Below, one piece after another: positions 1 through 6,758 of a stretch of DNA of 8,071 bases. The stretch is taken from assembly GCA_015478675.1 (NCBI GenBank), contig JADMIH010000170.1:1-8071 (forward strand), in the 5' to 3' direction. Each line of letters begins with the position of its first letter. Within the stretch, counting starts at the first letter, position 1. This stretch comes from Chloroflexota bacterium. GTDB lineage: Bacteria > Chloroflexota > Chloroflexia > QHBQ01 > JADMIH01. Under the pieces are notes generated by a model. It was not told the origin of the DNA, searched no databases, and saw only the letters and a program-made list of their open reading frames with translations. The position numbers and the translations under genes were made by a program.

Positions 1-29
1 GTATCATAGCAAAACTTTCAAGAGGTTGT

Positions 30-194
30 ATGGTAGATAAGATAGATGAAAACGATGCGAAAAGTATGCTGTTTTGGGAGTTGCCTTCAGCGAAGCTATA
101 CGCAGGCGATTGTTTGCAACTGTTGGCTACCTTGCCTGCTTCCAGTGTTGACCTGATATTTGTCGATCCTCCTGATCTCGACTTTGTACATTAA
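30..194 (+). pseudogene. 5' fragment of a beta-class site-specific DNA methyltransferase (N6-adenine or N4-cytosine)
   Basis: A 54-codon frame starts at ATG 30, with AGAGG at 21-25 as a possible ribosome binding site, and ends at TAA 192-194. Its residues 24-49 run Y-A-G-D-C-L-Q-L-L, then L-P-x-S-S-V-D-L-I-F-V-D-P-P. This is the typical start of beta-class amino-methyltransferases, which transfer a methyl group from S-adenosylmethionine to the exocyclic amino group of adenine or cytosine. In these enzymes motif IV is DPPY and lies near the N-terminus. Here the motif reads DPPD and the frame stops six codons later, so the target-recognition region and the S-adenosylmethionine site (motif I) are missing. 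The product cannot be active. I infer a deletion whose left edge falls just after DPP. The stop codon is 4 bp from the stop of the endonuclease-like gene on the other strand, which supports loss of the shared 3' region. The target sequence cannot be told. Confidence 0.72.
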
Positions 195-198
195 CAAT

Positions 199-651
199 TC
201 AATAGCAGACCGCGTAAGCCAGCCTCTCGAGGTGTGAGCGTGGAACTAAACAGACATCAGGGTTTGTGGGGGATGTTTGAAAAGTGAAGTTGCCCCACAG
301 ATGACGTCTGACTTCTGCTAGCACGTCAGAGAAGGTAGCCTCGCTCTTGTCGTACCAGGCCGTACGCTGCACAGGCACTTTGCCATCCGGGTGCAACGCC
401 TTTCCAAACAGCGCCACTGTTTTTAACTCCCATGAGCCGTTTGCATCAACAAAGTCACCTGCACGTAGAGAGTTCCTGGGCAAGCCAAGATACGCCTCAA
501 GCATGTGATCAACCCAACCTTTGTTGAAGCCGCCCTCCGGTTTGAAGATGGTTATATTGCACTGCTCCGCCAATGGTCGAAGATTCGCCCCACGTAACAA
601 CTTTATTTTCTCAATAACCAGGTCCCTTTCAAGCCAAAGCAATTCTGCCAT
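199..651 (-). CDS. MutH/BcnI-like restriction endonuclease, probably C-terminally truncated
   Basis: This 150-residue protein starts at ATG 651 behind a strong ribosome binding site (AGGAGG on the minus strand, within 660-670). Residues 43-79 hold the MutH-type core: NKGWVDHMLE, then LG, then D66, then W-E75-L-K77-T. MutH has D-x(n)-E-x-K in the same setting (DKGW...LLE..LG...DF...VELKT), so D66, E75 and K77 are the likely metal-binding catalytic residues and E52 the conserved helix glutamate. The MutH/Sau3AI and MvaI/BcnI groups cut DNA in mismatch repair or restriction. The fragment of a DNA methyltransferase next door favours a restriction enzyme over repair MutH. Family members I know of are about 230 residues or longer, so the 150-residue length and the abrupt end (LAYAVCY) point to loss of the C-terminal part. 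It could also be a small, intact relative. Fold call fairly sure; activity doubtful. Confidence 0.68.
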   Translation of the reverse strand: MAELLWLERDLVIEKIKLLRGANLRPLAEQCNITIFKPEGGFNKGWVDHMLEAYLGLPRNSLRAGDFVDANGSWELKTVALFGKALHPDGKVPVQRTAWYDKSEATFSDVLAEVRRHLWGNFTFQTSPTNPDVCLVPRSHLERLAYAVCY

Positions 652-729
652 AACACACTTTCCTCCTCAGGAAATAATGATGTAAGGAATCGGCCAACGC
701 ATGCTTCTAAACTCGCCCGTAGAGTGATA

Positions 730-760
730 TTACCATTACAATACATAATGCGTGTATAAT
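730..760 (+). promoter_or_regulatory. Promoter candidate for the acyl-CoA mutase operon
   Basis: A consensus TATAAT lies at 755-760, about 50 bp before the mutase ATG. The best upstream hexamer is TTACCA at 730-735, with a long 19-bp spacer, so the -35 is weak. The spacer holds a short inverted repeat, CATTA (734-738) and TAATG (746-750), which would place a dimeric regulator directly over the promoter. Transcription would start near 767. The -10 is convincing; the operator is only a suggestion. Confidence 0.5.
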
Positions 761-810
761 AAAGCGTCGAATAGCACCCATTATCTCCCCTCACGAAGGA
801 GTGAAGCATC

Positions 811-2589
811 ATGGTAGATACAGTTTCCAAGCCAGCCGGTAGCAGGCCAACCAACGGACGCGCTCGTGCTCAGTATCGCAACGGGGCAGGACGCAGGTCG
901 CGCTCGAAGCAACTGTCGCCTGAGCAGCAGCAAGTGGCTAACGAGCGCAGGCGGTGGGAAGAGACCACCGTCGCCCATTCGCTCAAGCGTCTGCCGGAGC
1001 GTGCAGCCGAAGCCTTTACCACTATTTCGGGCGAGCCTATCCAGCGCATTTACACCCCAGCCGACTTGCCCGGCTTCAACTACGATCAGGACCTCGGCTT
1101 CCCTGGCGAATACCCGTTCACACGCGGCGTTCACCCCACAATGTACCGCTCGCGCTACTGGACGATGCGCATGTTCGCTGGCTTCGGCTCGGCTGAGGAT
1201 ACTAACCGGCGCTTCCGCTACCTTCTCGACCATGGGGAGACGGGCCTCTCCACCGCCTTCGATTTCCCCACCCTTTACGGTGTTGACGCCGATGATCCTC
1301 GCGCTTATGGTGAGTTCGGCAAGGTTGGGGTGGGTGTTTCCTCATTGCAGGATATGGAGATACTCTTCAACGATATACCTATTGACCAGGTTACTACCTC
1401 TATGACGATCAACGGCCCTGCTGCTGTGGTATGGGCCTTCTACATCGCCGCTGCTGAGAACCGGGGCATACCGCGCACGGCCCTTGGCGGCACCACCCAG
1501 AACGACATCCTCAAAGAGTATATCGCCCAGAACACCTTTATCTACCCGCCTGAGCCTTCTATGCGCCTGGTGGTGGATACAATCGAGTTCGCCGCCAAAG
1601 AGATGCCCAGGTGGAACCCTGTCTCCATCTCCGGCTACCATATCCGCGAAGCAGGCTCTACCGCCGCGCAGGAGCTGGCCTTCACCCTGGCGGATGGTCT
1701 TACCTATGTGCAGTGGTGTGTTGATAGGGGAATGAACGTTGATGATTTCGCCCCGCGCCTCTCCTTCTTCTTCAACGCCCATAACGACTTCTTCGAGGAG
1801 ATTGCCAAATATCGCGCGGCTCGCCGCATCTGGGCGCGCGAGCTTAAAGAAAGATTTGGCGCGAAGAACGACCGCTCGCTCTGGCTCCGTTTCCATACGC
1901 AAACTGCGGGCTGCTCGCTCACCGCGCAGCAGCCGGAGATAAATATCGTGCGCACCACGATTCAGGCGCTTGCCGGGGTACTCGGCGGCACGCAGTCGCT
2001 TCACACCAACTCTATGGACGAGGCTCTTGCCCTGCCTTCCGATAAAGCTGTCCGCATTGCTCTACGCACTCAGCAGATTATCGCCGAGGAGTCGGGAGTG
2101 GCAAACAGCGTAGACCCGCTTGGCGGCTCCTACCTGGTGGAGGCGCTTACCAATGAGCTTGAAAGGCAGTGCTACGATTACTTCGACAAAATAGAGGAGT
2201 ACGGCGGCGTTATACCCGCTATAAAAGCTAACTTCTTCCAGAATGAGATCGCCCGCGCCTCGTACTGGTACCAGCAAGAGGTAGACAAAGGCCGCAAGAC
2301 AATGATAGGGGTCAACGAGTACATCATCGAAGAGCCGGTAGAGATACCGATCCTGGCGATGGATCCGCAAGGCGAGGAGAAGCAGCGCGAGAAGTTAGCC
2401 CGATTGCGAGCCGAGCGCGACCCACAGCGCTGGCAAGAGAGCCTGGAAAATGTGCGGCGCATCGCCCAAACCGACACCAACATCATGCCTGCTCTCATCG
2501 AGGCGGCCCACGCCTACGCCACCCTGGGCGAGATAAGTGACGTTCTCAAGACCGTCTTCGGTGTGCAAGAGTTCAGTAACGTCGTCTAG
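811..2589 (+). CDS. Acyl-CoA mutase large (alpha) subunit, methylmalonyl-CoA mutase family, isobutyryl-CoA-mutase-like
   Basis: This is the substrate-binding TIM-barrel subunit of an adenosylcobalamin-dependent carbon-skeleton mutase, 592 residues. The start is ATG 811 with AAGGAG at 796-801. Residues 1-35 are a basic, low-complexity extension; the barrel spans about 75-505. Family signatures are TRGVHPTMY (104-112), NDILKEY (231-237), ISGYH (273-277), FAPRLSFFF (313-321) and [10 protein letters not shown] (392-401). It ends at about residue 588, where single-chain mutases continue into the cobalamin domain, so it must pair with a separate small subunit, not seen here. Substrate clues: F122 replaces the active-site Tyr of methylmalonyl-CoA mutase (Y89, Propionibacterium numbering), Q240 replaces R207, which grips the substrate carboxylate, and H277 (H244) is kept. 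Phe plus Gln is the isobutyryl-CoA mutase pattern (F80/Q198 in IcmA). 2-Hydroxyisobutyryl-CoA mutase has Ile and Asp where F122 and A149 sit. I infer isobutyryl-CoA to n-butyryl-CoA or a similar monocarboxylic acyl-CoA. Family certain, substrate likely. Confidence 0.92.
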   Translation: MVDTVSKPAGSRPTNGRARAQYRNGAGRRSRSKQLSPEQQQVANERRRWEETTVAHSLKRLPERAAEAFTTISGEPIQRIYTPADLPGFNYDQDLGFPGEYPFTRGVHPTMYRSRYWTMRMFAGFGSAEDTNRRFRYLLDHGETGLSTAFDFPTLYGVDADDPRAYGEFGKVGVGVSSLQDMEILFNDIPIDQVTTSMTINGPAAVVWAFYIAAAENRGIPRTALGGTTQNDILKEYIAQNTFIYPPEPSMRLVVDTIEFAAKEMPRWNPVSISGYHIREAGSTAAQELAFTLADGLTYVQWCVDRGMNVDDFAPRLSFFFNAHNDFFEEIAKYRAARRIWARELKERFGAKNDRSLWLRFHTQTAGCSLTAQQPEINIVRTTIQALAGVLGGTQSLHTNSMDEALALPSDKAVRIALRTQQIIAEESGVANSVDPLGGSYLVEALTNELERQCYDYFDKIEEYGGVIPAIKANFFQNEIARASYWYQQEVDKGRKTMIGVNEYIIEEPVEIPILAMDPQGEEKQREKLARLRAERDPQRWQESLENVRRIAQTDTNIMPALIEAAHAYATLGEISDVLKTVFGVQEFSNVV

Positions 2590-2609
2590 CCAGGAAAGGA
2601 TGGCAAATC

Positions 2610-3047
2610 GTGAAACGTGTAACCGGCATTGGCGGCGTATTTTTCAAGGCTGCAGACCCTGAGGCACTCGGTGCCTGGTACAGAGAGCACCTGGGGCTTG
2701 ACCTGGACGACAGCGCCCACACGATCTTCACCTGGCGCGAAGCCGAGAACCCATCTGATCAAGGCGCAACGGTATGGAGCCTCTTTCCAGCCGACACTGA
2801 CTATTTCAGCCCCAGCCGGTCCACTTTTATGATCAACTACCGCGTTGACGACCTCGACGCGGTCCTTGCCGCCCTACGAGACGAAGGCGTATCTGTAGAC
2901 GACCACACCGAAGAATACGAGTACGGGCGCTTTGGTTGGCTAATGGACCCCGAAGGCAACCGTATCGAGCTGTGGGAGCCACCCAGGTCGGGTGAAGCTC
3001 GCGCCACCGACCCTGATAGCCCAACGCCTATCGCTGGGCCGGCATAA
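2610..3047 (+). CDS. VOC-superfamily (glyoxalase/bleomycin-resistance fold) protein of unknown function
   Basis: This 145-residue protein starts at GTG 2610, 20 bp after the mutase stop. GGAAAGGA at 2593-2600, 9 bp upstream, fixes the start; the nearby ATG at 2600 is in another frame. Two beta-alpha-beta-beta-beta modules are visible. Residues 5-60 begin GIGGVFFKAADPEALGAWY and reach LGLDL at 28-32; residues 73-124 run from FMINYRVDDLDAVL to MDPEGNRIELWEPP. E120 sits at the usual C-terminal metal-ligand place, but the first module has GG where metal-dependent members carry His, so a standard glyoxalase I or methylmalonyl-CoA epimerase site is not present. Position right after the mutase makes an epimerase tempting, but the residues do not support it. 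The spacing implies co-transcription with the mutase. The last 20 residues are a polar, proline-containing tail. Function unassigned. Confidence 0.85.
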   Translation: MKRVTGIGGVFFKAADPEALGAWYREHLGLDLDDSAHTIFTWREAENPSDQGATVWSLFPADTDYFSPSRSTFMINYRVDDLDAVLAALRDEGVSVDDHTEEYEYGRFGWLMDPEGNRIELWEPPRSGEARATDPDSPTPIAGPA

Positions 3048-3123
3048 CTGAAGCCAAGCCTGCCGCGTCTGAAGCATTTTGCGCCAACAACTGTTCAGAA
3101 TTAGAGTGGAGGGCTAGCTTAGC

Positions 3124-3161
3124 CCCCTCTCCCATGAGGGGAGAGGGGCATGGGGTGAGGG
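3124..3161. repeat. GC-rich hairpin repeat (REP-like)
   Basis: CCCCTCTCCC (3124-3133) and GGGAGAGGGG (3139-3148) form a perfect 10-bp stem with a 5-base loop, followed by GGGGTGAGGG at 3152-3161. No T-run follows, so a classic intrinsic terminator is unlikely. The combination of a CCCTCTCCC/GGGAGAGGG stem and a trailing GGGGTGAGGG resembles dispersed intergenic elements I know from many bacterial genomes, including Chloroflexota. It lies in the 266-bp gap between the VOC gene and the desaturase. That it is a multicopy repeat is inferred, as only one copy is in the window. Confidence 0.6.
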
Positions 3162-3239
3162 TGCGTAAGGGTACGCCTCCACGCTACTCCTTGAAGATTG
3201 CTACACCCTTAATCCAAGCCCTGACTTGCGCCAAAGATA

Positions 3240-3268
3240 TTGCTTAGGGCACCTTAATATGGTACAAT
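3240..3268 (+). promoter_or_regulatory. Promoter candidate for the acyl-ACP desaturase
   Basis: TTGCTT (3240-3245), a 17-bp spacer and TACAAT (3263-3268) fit a sigma70-type promoter. The -10 matches five of six consensus bases, the -35 three of six. Transcription would start near 3275, leaving a short leader before any of the possible desaturase starts (3314, 3338, 3356). Confidence 0.5.
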
Positions 3269-3337
3269 TGCCACCAGGCTGTCTCGTAAAGGTGCTCCAT
3301 TTCCAGGGGTAGATTGCGCCTACGTGGTCAGCCCAGA

Positions 3338-4321
3338 ATGGAGAATATCTCTTTTATGAAGCTTAAGGCTGTAGATCAACGCTTAGAAGGCAAGCTCAAA
3401 GAGCTGTACAAAACGCATATGGAACGTACAGCCAGAATTGATTGGAGCTATCATTCCCTCATCCCGTGGGAGCGCGGGCGCAACTTTACAACCGACCCCT
3501 GGCACCCAACGCAAGCTACCATAACACCCGAACTCGCTGTCGCAGTAGAAACTGCCCTGCTTACCGAAATCAACCTTCCCTGGTTCACCACAGGTCTCAC
3601 CAATATATTCGCAGGCTCGCTTGAGGTGCTGCAAGACTTTGTGCGTACCTGGACTTCTGAGGAAGACCAGCACTCTAACATCCTCGAAACCTATCTCCTC
3701 GTCACCCGTAACGACGACCCCGACCGCCTGCACCGCCTCCGCAAGACAGTTGTGCGTAACGCCTGGACCCCCGGAGAGGCTACACCCTTTGAGGGGATGG
3801 TTTATACGACTGTGCAGGAGCTTTCGACACAGGCTTTCTATGTGAACGTAGCTCGCGTAGCGGATAGCGAAGACCCTATTCTCGCGCACATCCTGCGTAC
3901 CATCGCCAAGGACGAAACGCTGCACTACACCTTTTATCGTGAGGCGGTGAAGGCCCACCTCGAGATAGACCCTAACTACGTTTGGCCCGTATGTGATGTG
4001 CTGATGAACTTCGCCATGCCCGGCTATCTTATGCCCGACTTTGGGGAGCGCCAGCGCATTATATCCGCCGGGGCAAACTACGGTATCGCCGAGTACTTCC
4101 GCCAGGTGATAGATGTGGTGGTGCGCCTCTTCGACATCAAGAACCTGCACCCCACCTACCCCGAAGCCCAGCACGCCCTCGACAGGCTCAACCGCTATCT
4201 TGATAGCCTTGCCCGCATAGCTGCCCGCGCCGAGAAAAAGACAGCAATCACCCCAGAAGAGAATCGCATGGCCGCCAACCGCTTGCTCGGCTACCCAGCT
4301 GAAATCCAGGCAGCAGTTTGA
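3338..4321 (+). CDS. Acyl-[acyl-carrier-protein] desaturase (soluble diiron, FA_desaturase_2 family)
   Basis: This soluble enzyme family uses a diiron centre, O2 and ferredoxin-type electrons to insert a cis double bond into an acyl chain carried on ACP (or perhaps CoA). With the start at ATG 3338 it has 327 residues, about normal for the bacterial members. All six ligands of the plant stearoyl-ACP desaturase can be placed: E77 (LLTEINLPW), E109 and H112 (WTSEEDQHSN), E161 (VYTTVQELSTQ), E193 and H196 (KDETLHYTFYRE). Overall it looks like the actinobacterial DesA group. The start is uncertain. TTG 3314 has AGGGG 4 bp upstream; ATG 3338 has no clear ribosome binding site; ATG 3356 has GGAG 12 bp upstream and begins at the conserved helix MKLKAVDQ. 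It is transcribed alone from its own promoter and converges on the molybdoenzyme gene. Likely role: unsaturated fatty acids for membrane lipids. Double-bond position is unknown. Confidence 0.88.
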   Translation: MENISFMKLKAVDQRLEGKLKELYKTHMERTARIDWSYHSLIPWERGRNFTTDPWHPTQATITPELAVAVETALLTEINLPWFTTGLTNIFAGSLEVLQDFVRTWTSEEDQHSNILETYLLVTRNDDPDRLHRLRKTVVRNAWTPGEATPFEGMVYTTVQELSTQAFYVNVARVADSEDPILAHILRTIAKDETLHYTFYREAVKAHLEIDPNYVWPVCDVLMNFAMPGYLMPDFGERQRIISAGANYGIAEYFRQVIDVVVRLFDIKNLHPTYPEAQHALDRLNRYLDSLARIAARAEKKTAITPEENRMAANRLLGYPAEIQAAV

Positions 4322-4396
4322 GAGCTGCTTAAGTGTAGGCTTCCAGGAGGGGAGCAGCCCGCCCTAGACCCACGGGTCGCTGCCATCTTACGGTCC

Positions 4397-4416
4397 TGAG
4401 GCTTGATCAAGCCTCA
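4397..4416. repeat. 20-bp perfect palindrome in a convergent gap
   Basis: TGAGGCTTGATCAAGCCTCA is a perfect palindrome. As RNA it folds into an 8-bp stem with a GATC loop from either strand. It sits between the 3' ends of the desaturase and the molybdoenzyme, where a bidirectional terminator would be useful, but no T-run follows on either side. A protein-binding site is the alternative. Nothing else clear is seen in the 166-bp gap. Confidence 0.6.
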
Positions 4417-4487
4417 TCCGCCCTCCGCAGGCGCTCACTGTCGCCCACAGCCGTAATCATTAACCGGCCTCTAAGCCCCCTCGCGCT

Positions 4488-6527
4488 TTACTTCGCCCGC
4501 CCGCCTTCGGGTAGCCATATTATCTTTCGCCCCGATGTAGGACTGGGGTCGTTCTCATTTAGCGCAACGCTGCTTTGTGACGTGGGCACTTCTGCGGCTG
4601 TCCGCTTCACCATGTACTTGACAGTGTGATAGCCTGTGGCCCCATACGGGTAGGGGTCGGTAACTTTAGCCGTTTGCAAGTTGCCTTTGCCATCTGTGGC
4701 GCGCACCTTTACAGTGTACTGCCCCGCAGCTGTGGGCGCCCAATCATATCCCCACAGTACCCATGATGTGTTGCTGAGAGGCGGCTTCACGTATGCCTGG
4801 TCCCAACTCCTCCCGCCGTCAACGCTTACCTCTACTTTGCTGATGCTCCGGCTGCCCGCGAAAGCTACCCCTGATAAGCTCTGCTTCTTAAGCTGCAAGA
4901 TACCATCCACAGGGTAATCTATGCGGCTCATCGTGTTCACAATCGCCGGATCGCTCCACCCTTGTTGAGGCGATTGCCAGAAGCCTTTGAAGTCGTAGCT
5001 TACCGGCTCGAAGGAGGTAATCCATTTCACATGCTTCATCCCGTAAATGCCGGGCACAAGAAGCCTGGCGGGGAAGCCATGCTGCGCAGTCAGAGGCGCG
5101 CCGTTCATCTCCCACACCAGCACCACGTCGGGGTCCATCGCCTTCTGCAACGGTATAGAGTCGGTGTAGCCATCCACCGCCGTCATCGAAATATCTACGA
5201 TGCCCGGCTTCAGTCCTGCCTTCGTGAGGAGGTCGGCCAGCTTCACACCCTTCCATCTGGCGTTGCCCGCCAGCCCTCCGCCTATCGGATTGCTGATGCA
5301 CATCATCCCTACTATTACCACCTCAGCAGGGAGAGCCGTAAGCTCTTTGTATGTGAGCGTGTAGGGCTTTTTGACGTAATTACCTTTTATCACCAATTGC
5401 CAGCCGTTAGCTGAAGGCGCCGGGTCAAAGAAGTTCTTGGAGACATGATAGAAGCTATTTGTAGGCGTTATCTCTTGCACGCGCATGACCGGCAGTGGAG
5501 GGGCGGCTGTGCCGGTGGACGGTGGAGGTGGCGGCGTGTCAGCAGGCAGTGGAGGTGGGGTTTCAGTGGCCTGCTGAGCTGCTTCCGTCGTGGGCATCTC
5601 GGTGGATACAGGCGCTGGCGTTGAGGTGCCGGTGGGCTGTGGAGCTTGCGTTGGCGTCTCATTGCGTTGGTACTGTGTAGGCTCACTTATCGGTGTGTTA
5701 CGCGGCGGCTCAGGTGTGCTTTGCACCTGGGCGGCTGCACCCCCGGCGGGATTACTGCTCCCTGCGCCTTGTGCGCCAATGCTGTCATCGGCGGCTCTGC
5801 GGTCCACAGGGTTGGTAAATCCGCCCTGGTTGACCACCGTGCCTGCGCCCGCGAATATGAGACCACCAACGACGGCCAGTGCGGTGCTGCCTGCTATGCG
5901 TAGAAATCTCCTGCGGCCCTCGTTAGCTGTTACAGGCTCCTCTTCCTCTATTTGGTCGCTCGTGTCAGCCGCAGATATGGAAACCCTCCGCAACGGCAAC
6001 AGCCAATCCAGGGTGACACCGTAGAAAAGCGCCAGCAGCATCAGCCCGAACCATAAGGGAAAGGTCGAGCTGCCCGAGCTGGCCGATGGTCCGAAGGTGC
6101 TGCTCGTAAAGATGGGCAGCCCCACTATCTGTAGGAAGAGGGTGTTCAACAGTAGGCCAATCACCAGGCCGTAGAGAATGCCGCCGAAAGGACTGTTGAG
6201 TAGCAGCATCCTTCGCCCGGTTGCCGCATCAGGCCGCGCAAGCCATGCGTAAAGAAGGCCCAGCAGCGCCCCCACCAGAAGGATGCCCTCCAGGATGGCG
6301 GCAAAGAGGAGGGGTCGCCCGGCATAGAAGAGCTTATCCAGCGCATCGGAGAAGCTTTGCCCTCCAAGCAGATTGAGGAGAGTACTTAGCATAAGCTCCG
6401 GGATGGTAGGCACATTGAAGCTATAACGCAGCAACCCCATGACTGCCATCATCGCGAGCGCAGCGCCCGCCCCGGCTCCCAGCCCCGATACAACGTTGTA
6501 TGGCTTACTTGATAACGTCGTTGCCAT
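4488..6527 (-). CDS. Membrane-anchored sulfite-oxidase-family molybdopterin oxidoreductase with internal Tat signal
   Basis: The chosen start is ATG 6527 (679 residues), because AGGAAAGG lies 8 bp upstream; a TTG at 6599 would add 24 residues but has no ribosome binding site. Four hydrophobic helices (about 12-33, 72-96, 114-137, 156-178) are followed by a charged loop and GRRRFLRIAG (204-213), a match to the twin-arginine motif, with a fifth hydrophobic stretch to about 232. Residues 240-345 form a linker rich in Pro, Thr, Ala and Ser. Residues 350-545 are the molybdopterin domain: SFYHVSKN (358-365), GMMCISNPIGG (407-417) with C410 as molybdenum ligand, WKGVKLADLL (425-434), GFPARLLVPGIYGMKHVKW (484-502). 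Residues 546-640 are the Ig-like dimerisation domain (VEVSVDGGRSW, VRATDGKGNLQ). Classic sulfite oxidases have C-x-G-N-R after the ligand; here it is CISNPIGG, so sulfite is not assured. The topology puts the catalytic domain outside the cell. No heme domain or partner subunit is adjacent. Family sure, substrate unknown. Confidence 0.9.
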   Translation of the reverse strand: MATTLSSKPYNVVSGLGAGAGAALAMMAVMGLLRYSFNVPTIPELMLSTLLNLLGGQSFSDALDKLFYAGRPLLFAAILEGILLVGALLGLLYAWLARPDAATGRRMLLLNSPFGGILYGLVIGLLLNTLFLQIVGLPIFTSSTFGPSASSGSSTFPLWFGLMLLALFYGVTLDWLLPLRRVSISAADTSDQIEEEEPVTANEGRRRFLRIAGSTALAVVGGLIFAGAGTVVNQGGFTNPVDRRAADDSIGAQGAGSSNPAGGAAAQVQSTPEPPRNTPISEPTQYQRNETPTQAPQPTGTSTPAPVSTEMPTTEAAQQATETPPPLPADTPPPPPSTGTAAPPLPVMRVQEITPTNSFYHVSKNFFDPAPSANGWQLVIKGNYVKKPYTLTYKELTALPAEVVIVGMMCISNPIGGGLAGNARWKGVKLADLLTKAGLKPGIVDISMTAVDGYTDSIPLQKAMDPDVVLVWEMNGAPLTAQHGFPARLLVPGIYGMKHVKWITSFEPVSYDFKGFWQSPQQGWSDPAIVNTMSRIDYPVDGILQLKKQSLSGVAFAGSRSISKVEVSVDGGRSWDQAYVKPPLSNTSWVLWGYDWAPTAAGQYTVKVRATDGKGNLQTAKVTDPYPYGATGYHTVKYMVKRTAAEVPTSQSSVALNENDPSPTSGRKIIWLPEGGRAK

Positions 6528-6577
6528 TGCCTCAGCCTTTCCTGATGAGTTACCCACAGCCCTGTCTCTGCTAATTA

Positions 6578-6612
6578 AGTATAGGAACTGCTTACACAAC
6601 TATTACGTAAGC
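6578..6612 (-). promoter_or_regulatory. Promoter/operator candidate upstream of the molybdoenzyme gene
   Basis: On the minus strand TATACT (complement of 6578-6583) could be a -10 box about 50 bp before the ATG. Just upstream is an inverted repeat, GCTTAC (6590-6595) and GTAAGC (6607-6612), with 11 bases between, where a -35 should be. No good -35 hexamer is visible, which would fit an activated promoter. Weak evidence. Confidence 0.3.
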
Positions 6613-6687
6613 AGGAACAGCTTTGGGTTAGCAAAAGCGACTTTTGGCAACAATGTACACCTCTTTATGTTGCGCCCACTACCTGTT

Positions 6688-6697
6688 TAGTATACTA
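6688..6697 (+). promoter_or_regulatory. Palindromic -10 candidate for the acidic protein gene
   Basis: TAGTATACTA is a perfect palindrome containing TATACT (five of six -10 consensus bases) on both strands. On the plus strand it lies about 60 bp before the acidic protein gene; the best -35 is TTGCGC at 6670-6675 with a short 15-bp spacer. TACGTAAG follows at 6696-6703 and also occurs at 6604-6611. Moderate to weak. Confidence 0.35.
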
Positions 6698-6758
6698 CGT
6701 AAGTAAACCCGGTTGGCGCAGCAATTTGCAGGCAGTTGGTACAACAGAGGAGGCTCTT

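Noticed and set aside
1342..2004. A 220-codon minus-strand frame
   Set aside because: It is opposite the mutase barrel, with no family signature and no ribosome binding site of note.
811..2589. 2-Hydroxyisobutyryl-CoA mutase (HcmA)
   Set aside because: The diagnostic Ile and Asp of HcmA correspond to Phe122 and Ala149 here.
3019..3039. GCCCA...TGGGC hairpin at the end of the VOC gene as a terminator
   Set aside because: Five base pairs inside the coding frame with no T-run; a competing GATAG/CTATC pairing overlaps it.
2610..3047. Methylmalonyl-CoA epimerase as the gene after the mutase
   Set aside because: The fold is right, but the first-module metal-binding His is replaced by Gly and the rest of the epimerase pattern is not seen.
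3383..4174. A 263-codon open frame on the minus strand
   Set aside because: It lies wholly opposite the desaturase, whose six diiron ligands are all in place. Its translation shows no recognisable domain, so it is a codon-bias shadow.
4354..4373. Possible hairpin GCAGC...GCTGC after the desaturase stop
   Set aside because: Only short imperfect arms and no T-run; weaker than the palindrome at 4397-4416.
5480..5720. Repetitive-looking GTGG/GGTG-rich DNA as a tandem repeat array
   Set aside because: It encodes the Pro/Thr/Ala linker of the molybdoenzyme; there is no regular unit length.
6528..6599. Upstream TTG start adding 24 residues to the molybdoenzyme
   Set aside because: It has no ribosome binding site, while ATG 6527 has AGGAAAGG at a good distance and starts just before the first helix.
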